Source: RGIG5579 sp045531235 (GTDB taxonomy: Bacteria > Bacillota > Clostridia > Oscillospirales > SIG627). Taken from it: DNA of 11,356 nucleotides. The translations under genes and the position numbers were made by a program. The stretch spans positions 1-11,356 of the forward strand of contig JAZSDQ010000013.1 in the NCBI GenBank assembly GCA_045531235.1, written 5' to 3'. This document shows positions 1 through 5,777 of this stretch, one piece after another. Within the stretch, counting starts at the first letter, position 1. The number at the start of each line of letters is the position of its first letter. The notes under the pieces are model-generated. The model had not been told where the DNA came from. It saw only the letters and a list, made by a program, of their open reading frames with translations, and made no database searches.

Positions 1-668
1 CCGGACGTAACTTACAAAAATTGGAAGATGCAAAAGAAGAATTAGAAAAACTTTATGGAATCGAAGTTCTTGCAGTACAGGCTGACGTTAGCGCAGGCGC
101 AGACAATGTTGCTGTTGTAAACAACGTCGTAAAACAGGCCATCGATAAGTTCGGACGTATTGACGTTCTTATCAACAACGCACAGGCTTCTGCTTCTGGC
201 GTAACAATCGCTGATCACACAGTAGAACAGTTTGACTTAGCTGTATACTCAGGATTATACGCAACATTCCACTATATGCAGGCTTGCTATCCATACCTTG
301 CAAAAACACAGGGTTCCGTAATCAACTTCGCATCAGGTGCTGGTCTTTTCGGTAACTTCGGTCAGTGTGCATATGCTGCAGCAAAAGAAGGTATCCGTGG
401 TCTTACACGAGTAGCTGCTACAGAATGGGGTAAAGATGGAATTAACGTAAACGTTGTTTGTCCTCTTGCTTGGACAGCACAGCTGGAGAATTTCCAAATG
501 GCATATCCCGATGCATTTGAAAAGAACGTGCACACACCTCCCATGGGATTCTTTGGCCGTCCCGAGGAGCATATCGGCAGAGTCTGCGTTCAGCTTGCTC
601 ATCCCGATTTTAAGTATATGACAGGCGAGACCATCACCCTTGAGGGCGGTTTGGGTATGCGCCCCTAA
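1..668 (+). CDS. SDR-family NAD(P)-dependent oxidoreductase, 5' end missing
   Basis: This is the C-terminal part of a classical short-chain dehydrogenase/reductase. The reading frame is open to the left edge (Gly-Arg-Asn-Leu-Gln-Lys before the TTG at 21), so the TTG is internal and the Rossmann Gly-rich motif lies outside the window. Visible SDR landmarks are ADVS (cofactor-adenine Asp), an NNAQ variant of the NNAG motif, a catalytic Ser in INFASGAG, and the YAAAK catalytic Tyr/Lys (Tyr codon at 372-374). The C-terminal GETITLEGG closing motif is typical of FabG-like members. The substrate cannot be read from the sequence; an acyl, sterol or sugar ketone are all possible. Codon choice changes sharply near position 480: Glu is GAA before and mostly GAG after, and Pro becomes mostly CCC. 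The gene ends in TAATAA just before a strong terminator. Confidence 0.9.
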   Translation, partial: GRNLQKLEDAKEELEKLYGIEVLAVQADVSAGADNVAVVNNVVKQAIDKFGRIDVLINNAQASASGVTIADHTVEQFDLAVYSGLYATFHYMQACYPYLAKTQGSVINFASGAGLFGNFGQCAYAAAKEGIRGLTRVAATEWGKDGINVNVVCPLAWTAQLENFQMAYPDAFEKNVHTPPMGFFGRPEEHIGRVCVQLAHPDFKYMTGETITLEGGLGMRP

Positions 669-686
669 TAAATATTGAATAAAAAT

Positions 687-720
687 AAGGACTATGAATT
701 TCATAGTCCTTGTTTTTTTA
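687..720. terminator. Bidirectional Rho-independent terminator between convergent genes
   Basis: A perfect 12-bp inverted repeat (687-698 pairing with 700-711) has one central base, so the real loop would be about 5 nt. It is followed on the plus strand by G and seven T. On the minus strand it is followed by an ATTTTTATT tract. It serves the SDR gene on the plus strand and the decarboxylase on the minus strand. The decarboxylase stop codon (TGA, 703-701) lies inside the stem. Confidence 0.9.
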
Positions 721-2053
721 TAACTCTCAGCTTTTTTATTCCGTAATACCGAAAGGCTTTGACGTGCTCTTCCGTGATTGTTTCGCCGCAAATAGCAATG
801 GGAACGGCAGGGGGGCAAGTAATACCGGGATCTGCAAGGCATTTGCCCACTGCGCTCTCTAAATCAACTTCTATCGAGGGAGAAAACAAAGCTTCTTTTG
901 GGGAATGAAGCACCCTGCCGTGGGAAACTTTTGGTGGGAAAACGAGAATCGGGTCCCTGCAAGGTATCTTTTGAAAGATGCTTTCCAAATGCTCCAAAGT
1001 TTGGGGCTCGTTTTCGCAAGTGAACATGGAGACCAAAAAATCGGGATCGCAGAATTCGCAAAACACGCCTTCTCTTTCCAAAATTTCACTAAGCTCGGTT
1101 CCGAGATAACCGGAAGCCTTCGCTTCAATAACGATTTTTAAAGGCTCTTTTTCAATCAGGACGAAGCCCATCTTTCTCAATTTCTTTTTGAAATTAAAAA
1201 GCTCTGAGGAAAACTGTAAAAGCCTTTCTTTGTACCCGTCAGCAAGATATTTGTTGGCGAGATCCAAAGACTGTAAAATAATATACGATGGACTGGTAGA
1301 AGCAAAAAGCCGCATCATACTTTCTGCTTGGTCAATGGTTTCATCAGAAAGGGAAAAGGCAAGGTGAAGATAGGCTCCGCCCGTAAGGACGGGCAAGGTT
1401 TTGTGCGCAGAGTCACATACCATATCAGCTCCCAGATCCAAGGGATGGTATGATTCCTGCAAAAAGCGCAGATATGCTCCGTGAGCATTATCCACAAGAA
1501 GTAAAATATCTTCTTCCCTGCAGATTTTCGATAGGGAAGCAATATCTGCCATTTGCCCGAGATAGTCGGGGGATGTGATATATAGTGCTGTTGGTTTCTC
1601 TTTGCAATTTTTAAAATGCTTTTTTAGATCTTCCGCGGTGATCTGTGAGGAAATCAAGTTTCCGCCATGTTCAGGCTCGATCCATTGGGGAATAAAATCA
1701 AGGAGCGCCGCAGTAGTCAAAAAAGACTTGTGCGCAGCTCTGGTGGCCAGAATACAGGGCTTTTTCTTTTTGCTCTTGGCATCTATGATTGCTAAGGCAA
1801 GCATAGCTCGAATTGCGAGAGTACACCCCTCGGTAGAATACAGCGTTTTTTTGCTTCCGAACAGCAGGGAAGTGTTTTCCATGCTTTCTTTTATGATGCC
1901 GTCTGCATTGTATAACACGTCCGCGCCGCTGATTTCCGTAATATCAGAAGACTCTATTCCAAGAATGGGATCTCCCTTGTGACCGGGCATGTGCAGACGC
2001 ATTGAAGACGATTTTTTGTATTCTTCCACAAAGTCAAAAATCGGAGTATTCAT
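701..2053 (-). CDS. Orn/Lys/Arg decarboxylase-family PLP enzyme (YaaO/SpeA-like)
   Basis: A 450-residue fold-type I PLP enzyme of the Orn/Lys/Arg decarboxylase major-domain family. This is the shorter Gram-positive form without the N-terminal wing domain of the E. coli inducible enzymes. N-terminal HMPGHKG (residues 21-27) is the family signature. DNAHGA (Asp188, His191) contacts the cofactor, and Lys218 in SAHKTLP should form the Schiff base. The C-terminal CPPAVPIAICGE segment (about 411-422) matches the usual end of the fold. It probably decarboxylates a basic amino acid to a polyamine precursor or agmatine, but substrate choice (Arg, Lys or Orn) is not readable. The ATG directly abuts the scfB stop codon with no intervening base and only a weak Shine-Dalgarno (ACGGAA), so translation is probably coupled to scfB. 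It is the last gene of the scfA-scfB unit. Confidence 0.87.
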   Translation of the reverse strand: MNTPIFDFVEEYKKSSSMRLHMPGHKGDPILGIESSDITEISGADVLYNADGIIKESMENTSLLFGSKKTLYSTEGCTLAIRAMLALAIIDAKSKKKKPCILATRAAHKSFLTTAALLDFIPQWIEPEHGGNLISSQITAEDLKKHFKNCKEKPTALYITSPDYLGQMADIASLSKICREEDILLLVDNAHGAYLRFLQESYHPLDLGADMVCDSAHKTLPVLTGGAYLHLAFSLSDETIDQAESMMRLFASTSPSYIILQSLDLANKYLADGYKERLLQFSSELFNFKKKLRKMGFVLIEKEPLKIVIEAKASGYLGTELSEILEREGVFCEFCDPDFLVSMFTCENEPQTLEHLESIFQKIPCRDPILVFPPKVSHGRVLHSPKEALFSPSIEVDLESAVGKCLADPGITCPPAVPIAICGETITEEHVKAFRYYGIKKLRVIKKQGL

Positions 2054-3433
2054 TTATTCCGTCAGTGCCTTTGCCGCTTCCAGCATGATGGCGCATTCCA
2101 TTCTTTTTCTGAAAAGTTTACAGCCGTATTCGTAAACGCCGTTGACAGATCCCGTTGAATGATATGCATTTGCCGCACAACCTCCGGAGCAGTAAAGCTT
2201 TGCCCAGCAATCATTGCATTCTGTGCGAGTATATACGTTACAGTCAAAGAACTCTTTTTGAACGGCTTTGTTTTTAACGCCGTCCCAGATATTTCCAAGT
2301 AAGAACTTTTCATCGCCTACGAATTGATGGCAGGGATAAAGGTCGCCCCAGGGAGTAACAGCCATATATTCCGTTCCCGAGCCACAGCCGGATACTCTTT
2401 TATAAATGCAAGGACCGCCTTTCAGATCGATCATATAATGATAAAAGGTGAAGGGGTTGCCTTCCTTTCTCTTTTTCATCATAAGCTCAGCCAATTCTTC
2501 GTATTGCTTGAGAACAATGGGGAGATCTTCTTCCGTCAGCGCGCTGGGATCGTTGGGAGCGCATACCACGGGTTCCATGCTCAGCTCTGTGAAACCGAGT
2601 TTCAGCATCTCTTTGATATCGTTGACGAAATCGGGATTGTGGTGGGTAAAGGTGCCACGCATATAATAAGCTTTGTTGTCCCGCGCCTTTACCAGCTTTT
2701 GGAATTTCGGAACAATCTTATCCCAGCTGCCGTTGCCTGCATAGTCAACCCTGAATCTGTCGTGGACTTCTTTTCTTCCGTCAAGGCTGAGAACCACGTT
2801 AGACATTTCACGGTTGGCAAAATCAATCACGTCATTGTCAATGAGAATGCCATTTGTGGTCAAAGTAAAGCGGAAATTTTTGCCCGTTTCTTTTTCTCTT
2901 TCTCTGGCATATTTTACAAGTTCTTTTACCACGTCAAAATTCATCAGCGGTTCACCGCCGAAAAAGTCAACCTCAAGATTTCTCCTGCCTTTGGAATTTT
3001 CAATGAGAAAATCCAATGCTCTTTTACCAACCTCAAGGGACATTACGGCGCGTTCGCCTTGATATTTTCCTTGGCTGGCGAAGCAGTAAGAGCAATTCAG
3101 ATTGCAGGTGTGTGCTACGTGGAGGCATAGTGCCTTCACAACACCGCTCGTCTTTTCTTTTAAGGTGCTTGCCGCATCGGCAAAGGTATCGGGCGCAAAA
3201 AGCTTTCCGTCATTTTTTAGGGAAAGGATCTCGTCGTAGCACTCTTCCAAGGCTTCTTTCGTAACTTCTTCTTCGTTTTTATGGGAGAGAAGTGTTTTTT
3301 CAATGAGTTCTTCTTTGGATAAGTACTCAAAATCGCGTATCATATCAAAGGCTACTTCGTCAACAACGTGCACGCCGCCGGAGAACGTATCCAAAACGAT
3401 ATTCATTCCGCCCAATTTATAACAATGTACCAT
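2054..3433 (-). CDS. scfB: SCIFF (ranthipeptide) radical SAM/SPASM maturase
   Basis: A 459-residue radical SAM peptide maturase of the CteB/Tte1186 type, which forms Cys thioether cross-links in the SCIFF peptide. The start MVHCYKLGGMNIVLD and the following 80 or so residues fit the N-terminal peptide-recognition (RRE) domain of this family. The radical SAM cluster motif is CNLNCSYC (Cys110, 114, 117), and GGEP (159-162) is the SAM-binding motif. The C-terminal SPASM domain supplies Cys342, 350, 368, 398, 406, 409, 415, 419 and 438 for two auxiliary Fe-S clusters. All expected cysteines are present and the length is normal. GGAG lies 5 nt before the ATG. Its substrate gene is 56 nt upstream, with a terminator-like hairpin between them. 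Assignment rests on the motifs plus the adjacent precursor. Confidence 0.95.
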   Translation of the reverse strand: MVHCYKLGGMNIVLDTFSGGVHVVDEVAFDMIRDFEYLSKEELIEKTLLSHKNEEEVTKEALEECYDEILSLKNDGKLFAPDTFADAASTLKEKTSGVVKALCLHVAHTCNLNCSYCFASQGKYQGERAVMSLEVGKRALDFLIENSKGRRNLEVDFFGGEPLMNFDVVKELVKYAREREKETGKNFRFTLTTNGILIDNDVIDFANREMSNVVLSLDGRKEVHDRFRVDYAGNGSWDKIVPKFQKLVKARDNKAYYMRGTFTHHNPDFVNDIKEMLKLGFTELSMEPVVCAPNDPSALTEEDLPIVLKQYEELAELMMKKRKEGNPFTFYHYMIDLKGGPCIYKRVSGCGSGTEYMAVTPWGDLYPCHQFVGDEKFLLGNIWDGVKNKAVQKEFFDCNVYTRTECNDCWAKLYCSGGCAANAYHSTGSVNGVYEYGCKLFRKRMECAIMLEAAKALTE

Positions 3434-3449
3434 AAAATCTCCATCCTAC

Positions 3450-3476
3450 AAAAAATGCCGCCATCGGGGGCATTTT
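3450..3476 (-). terminator. Terminator-like hairpin between scfA and scfB (probable partial terminator)
   Basis: On the minus strand an 8-bp stem (AAAATGCC pairing with GGCATTTT; plus-strand arms 3452-3459 and 3469-3476) encloses a 9-nt loop that can add two C-G pairs. A run of six T follows (3455-3450 minus), then the scfB ribosome binding site. It is placed to end most transcripts after scfA and let a minority read through into scfB. No second promoter is evident in the 56-nt gap. That it is a partial rather than complete terminator is inferred. Confidence 0.75.
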
Positions 3477-3489
3477 CTGTCTTCATAAC

Positions 3490-3639
3490 TTATTTAGATT
3501 CCTTGTTTTCGCACTGCTGATTTGCAATACCGCAGCTGGTCTTGCAGGCAGACTGGCAAGAAGTCTGGCATTCGCCGCAACCGCCCTTTTTAGCGCTTTC
3601 ACAAAGATTCTTGGTTTCAAGAGTTTGAATGTGCTTCAT
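3490..3639 (-). CDS. scfA: SCIFF precursor peptide (six cysteines in forty-five residues)
   Basis: A 49-residue RiPP precursor. It begins MKHIQTLETKNL, the conserved SCIFF leader, and ends in CENKESK. The core cysteines are Cys21, 24, 28, 32, 36 and 43 with spacing C-x2-C-x3-C-x3-C-x3-C-x6-C, including CGECQTSC and CQSACKTSC, which match the SCIFF family closely. An extra Cys13 lies in the leader. Residue 37, after Cys36, is Gly (GGT codon); from memory, the studied homologues CteA and Tte1186a carry Thr37 here as acceptor of the thioether from Cys32. A strong GGAGGG ribosome binding site sits 8 nt before the ATG, behind a consensus promoter. The maturase gene scfB follows directly. SCIFF products are linked to quorum-sensing-like regulation in some clostridia, but the role here is unknown. 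Confidence 0.95.
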   Translation of the reverse strand: MKHIQTLETKNLCESAKKGGCGECQTSCQSACKTSCGIANQQCENKESK

Positions 3640-3660
3640 TTTGGAAACCCTCCGATGATT

Positions 3661-3675
3661 TAATTAAACTAATTA
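3661..3675. repeat. TAATTA-AAC-TAATTA repeat at the scfA transcription start
   Basis: Two copies of the self-complementary hexamer TAATTA are separated by AAC and overlap the end of the scfA -10 box and the expected transcription start. It could be an operator for a repressor of the SCIFF operon. In AT-rich leader DNA such a repeat can arise by chance, so the regulatory reading is weak. Confidence 0.25.
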
Positions 3676-3700
3676 TAGCACGCTCTTTTTCCAAAGTCAA
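3672..3700 (-). promoter_or_regulatory. Sigma-A promoter of the scfA-scfB-decarboxylase operon
   Basis: On the minus strand, -35 TTGACT (3700-3695) and -10 TATAAT (3677-3672) are separated by exactly 17 nt. This is 11 of 12 consensus bases, the best promoter in the window. The predicted start is near 3665, giving a leader of about 26 nt before scfA that contains the GGAGGG site. It implies strong, probably vegetative expression. Confidence 0.9.
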
Positions 3701-3738
3701 TGAAAAGCCAAGAATTTTCGCTTTTTTTCTTCAGATTG

Positions 3739-3767
3739 TTGCGATTCTTTTTATCTTGTGATAAAAT
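3739..3767 (+). promoter_or_regulatory. Candidate extended -10 promoter for sfsA
   Basis: A weak -35 TTGCGA (3739-3744), a 17-nt spacer and -10 TAAAAT (3762-3767) preceded by TG-N (3759-3761) form an extended -10 promoter. The predicted start near 3774 leaves a leader of only about 11 nt, just enough to hold the AGGTG ribosome binding site. This would exclude the upstream GTG at 3758 as a start codon. It is divergent from the scfA promoter, whose -35 box lies about 40 bp away. Confidence 0.55.
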
Positions 3768-3784
3768 TAACAAAAGGTGTATGT

Positions 3785-4480
3785 ATGAAATATAAAAACA
3801 TCGTCAAAGCCGAATTTCTCTCTCGACCCAATCGCTTTATAGCAAAAGTATTGCTTACGGGCAATGAGGAAACGGTTCATGTGAATAATACCGGCAGATG
3901 CCGCGAACTTCTTTTACCGCGTACTACGGTATATCTGGAAACATCGCCAAATCCCTTGAGAAAAACAAAATACGATCTCATTGCCGTGGAGAAGAAGAGA
4001 GTTGGGAAAGAGCCCCTTCTTGTGAATATGGATTCTCAGCTCCCCAATGCTTTGGCCGAGGAATGGATTCCGCGAAGCGGCCTCTTTTCTCCCACTGCCA
4101 AAGTCAGCCGGGAGGTAACGTTCGGTTCTTCGCGGTTTGATCTTTTTATTGAAGATGGCGATCGTCGTGCATTTATGGAGGTAAAGGGGGTTACCTTGGA
4201 GGAAGACGGAAAAGCCTCTTTCCCCGATGCTCCCACTCTGCGCGGAGTGAAACATATTCAAGAACTTTGCCGCGCTAAGGAAAGTGGCTATGAAGCGTAT
4301 ATTCTTTTTGTGATACAAATGCAAGAGATTTTCTCGTTTTCGCCAAATGATAAAACCCATAAAGCGTTTGGAGACGCTTTGCGCCTGGCAGCGCAAAAGG
4401 GTGTAAAAATCTTAGCATACGATTGCAAGGTATTCCCGGATCAACTTGAGATTGATTCGCCGATCCAAGTGACATTATAA
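3785..4480 (+). CDS. sfsA: SfsA family DNA/RNA nuclease
   Basis: A 231-residue SfsA homologue, close to the 234 residues of the E. coli protein. The N-terminal OB-like nucleic-acid-binding part contains FLSRPNRFIAKV and VHVNNTGRCRELLLPR (residues 11-46). The C-terminal nuclease domain has the PD-(D/E)xK core: Asp119 in SRFDLF, then Glu132 and Lys134 in MEVKG. TLRGVKHIQEL (151-161) is the conserved helix after the core. The E. coli protein was named for sugar fermentation stimulation, and the family is now described as a DNA/RNA nuclease; the cellular role is uncertain. ATG 3785 is chosen because AGGTG lies 5 nt upstream and the family begins near this Met; an in-frame GTG at 3758 overlaps the promoter. 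The transporter gene follows after 21 nt, so the two are probably cotranscribed. Confidence 0.93.
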   Translation: MKYKNIVKAEFLSRPNRFIAKVLLTGNEETVHVNNTGRCRELLLPRTTVYLETSPNPLRKTKYDLIAVEKKRVGKEPLLVNMDSQLPNALAEEWIPRSGLFSPTAKVSREVTFGSSRFDLFIEDGDRRAFMEVKGVTLEEDGKASFPDAPTLRGVKHIQELCRAKESGYEAYILFVIQMQEIFSFSPNDKTHKAFGDALRLAAQKGVKILAYDCKVFPDQLEIDSPIQVTL

Positions 4481-4501
4481 ATAAATTCAGAGGTGTGTAA
4501 A

Positions 4502-5716
4502 ATGAAGCAACGAACAAGTAAATTAACATTATTGTTTGCCATTACATATATGGTCAGTTATATCACAAGAACCAATTTTGCTGCCATTATTTCTGAAATT
4601 ATCAGTGATACCGGCGTGTCCAAAAGCTTGATATCCATTGCGGTTACGGGAAGCTTTGTAACCTACGGTGTCGGACAGATCATCAGCGGCATTTCAGGGG
4701 ACCGCTATTCGCCAAAAAATATGGTCAGCTACGGTCTTATTTTAACGGTGATGATGAATCTCTGCATCCCCATTGCATCGAAACCTATAGCAATGATTAT
4801 TCTATGGTGTATCAATGGCTTTGCTCAGTCCATGTTGTGGCCGCCCGTCGTGAAAATGATGACCGTTTTGCTGAATGATGATGAATACACGAGAAGTATT
4901 CCCAAGGTGTCTTGGGGAAGCTCTCTCGGTACGATACTGGTTTATCTTGTATCGCCCATTATTATTTCAGCATTCAGCTGGAAGTGGGTGTTCTTTTTCT
5001 CTGCCGCTTGCGGATTTATCATGCTTTTCATCTGGAATACCTTTGCTCCGGAAGTTGATCCGTTTACGATGAAAAAAGAAGCGGAAAGCGAAACGGAACC
5101 AGGCAAGAAAAAGCTCGGCGCCTTCGCTACTGTGTTTACCCCTGTTATGATTTTGGTGATGGTTGCCATCGTTATGCAAGGTGTGCTTCGCGACAGCGTG
5201 ACCACTTGGATGCCTTCCTACCTTGCAGAGGCATTTGATCTCAGCAATTCCGTGTCTATTCTTTCCGGAGTGCTTCTTCCTGTATTCGGCATCTTTTGCT
5301 ATGAATTGGCAGGGAAGCTGTATGTAACAAAGCTTCGTGACCCTATAAGCTGCGCCGTACTCTTTTTCGCAGTTGGTACAGTGGCGGCTCTCGGCCTGTA
5401 TCTGCTTTCTGATTTGTCGGCGGCGTTGTCTGTCTTGTTTTTTGCAGTCCTGATCGGCTGTATGTATGGAGTCAATATGATGCTTGTTTGTATGATTCCT
5501 GCATATTTTAAAAAGTTCGGTAATGTTTCAACCGCTTCCGGTGTAATCAATTCTTGCACTTATATAGGAAGTGCTGTTTCCACCTTCGGCGTTGCCGTCG
5601 TTTCTGAAGGTTTTGGCTGGAATGCAACTTTGCTTGTTTGGCTCGGCTGCGCATTCGTCGGTACCGTGCTTTGCTTTATTGCCATTCCCAAATTCCGTCA
5701 AAAATTTTCTTTATAA
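4502..5716 (+). CDS. MFS transporter, resembling organophosphate:phosphate antiporters
   Basis: A 404-residue integral membrane protein with about 12 hydrophobic segments, split by a charged cytoplasmic loop (about residues 182-205, rich in Glu and Lys). This is the standard 6+6 MFS layout. Loop 2-3 carries a motif A-like GISGDRYSPKN (63-73). The RTNF near residues 23-26 and the NGFAQSMLWPPVVKMM helix (105-120) resemble the GlpT/UhpT/UhpC sugar-phosphate antiporter branch, so an anionic phosphorylated or related solute is a reasonable guess; the substrate is not shown. ATG 4502 is chosen because AGAGGTG lies 6 nt upstream; a GTG at 4493 sits within that site. It lies between sfsA (21-nt gap) and the GH3 gene (61-nt gap), all on the same strand, so it may import a substrate for the GH3 enzyme or simply be cotranscribed. 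Confidence 0.85.
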   Translation: MKQRTSKLTLLFAITYMVSYITRTNFAAIISEIISDTGVSKSLISIAVTGSFVTYGVGQIISGISGDRYSPKNMVSYGLILTVMMNLCIPIASKPIAMIILWCINGFAQSMLWPPVVKMMTVLLNDDEYTRSIPKVSWGSSLGTILVYLVSPIIISAFSWKWVFFFSAACGFIMLFIWNTFAPEVDPFTMKKEAESETEPGKKKLGAFATVFTPVMILVMVAIVMQGVLRDSVTTWMPSYLAEAFDLSNSVSILSGVLLPVFGIFCYELAGKLYVTKLRDPISCAVLFFAVGTVAALGLYLLSDLSAALSVLFFAVLIGCMYGVNMMLVCMIPAYFKKFGNVSTASGVINSCTYIGSAVSTFGVAVVSEGFGWNATLLVWLGCAFVGTVLCFIAIPKFRQKFSL

Positions 5717-5777
5717 ATTTTCCCTAAACAGCCTTGCAAAACCAATACAAGCGTAATATATTTTTAGGAGCCTTATT

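Noticed and set aside
2324..3130. 268-codon open frame on the plus strand opposite scfB
   Set aside because: It lies wholly antisense to a clear radical SAM gene with all motifs, has no good ribosome binding site and no recognisable protein features.
3914..4396. 160-codon open frame on the minus strand opposite sfsA
   Set aside because: Antisense shadow of sfsA; composition is not protein-like and it has no start signals.
5734..5762. Possible promoter (TTGCAA, 17 nt, TATATT) just before the GH3 gene
   Set aside because: The predicted transcription start would fall inside the AGGAG ribosome binding site, so it could not give a normally translated message.
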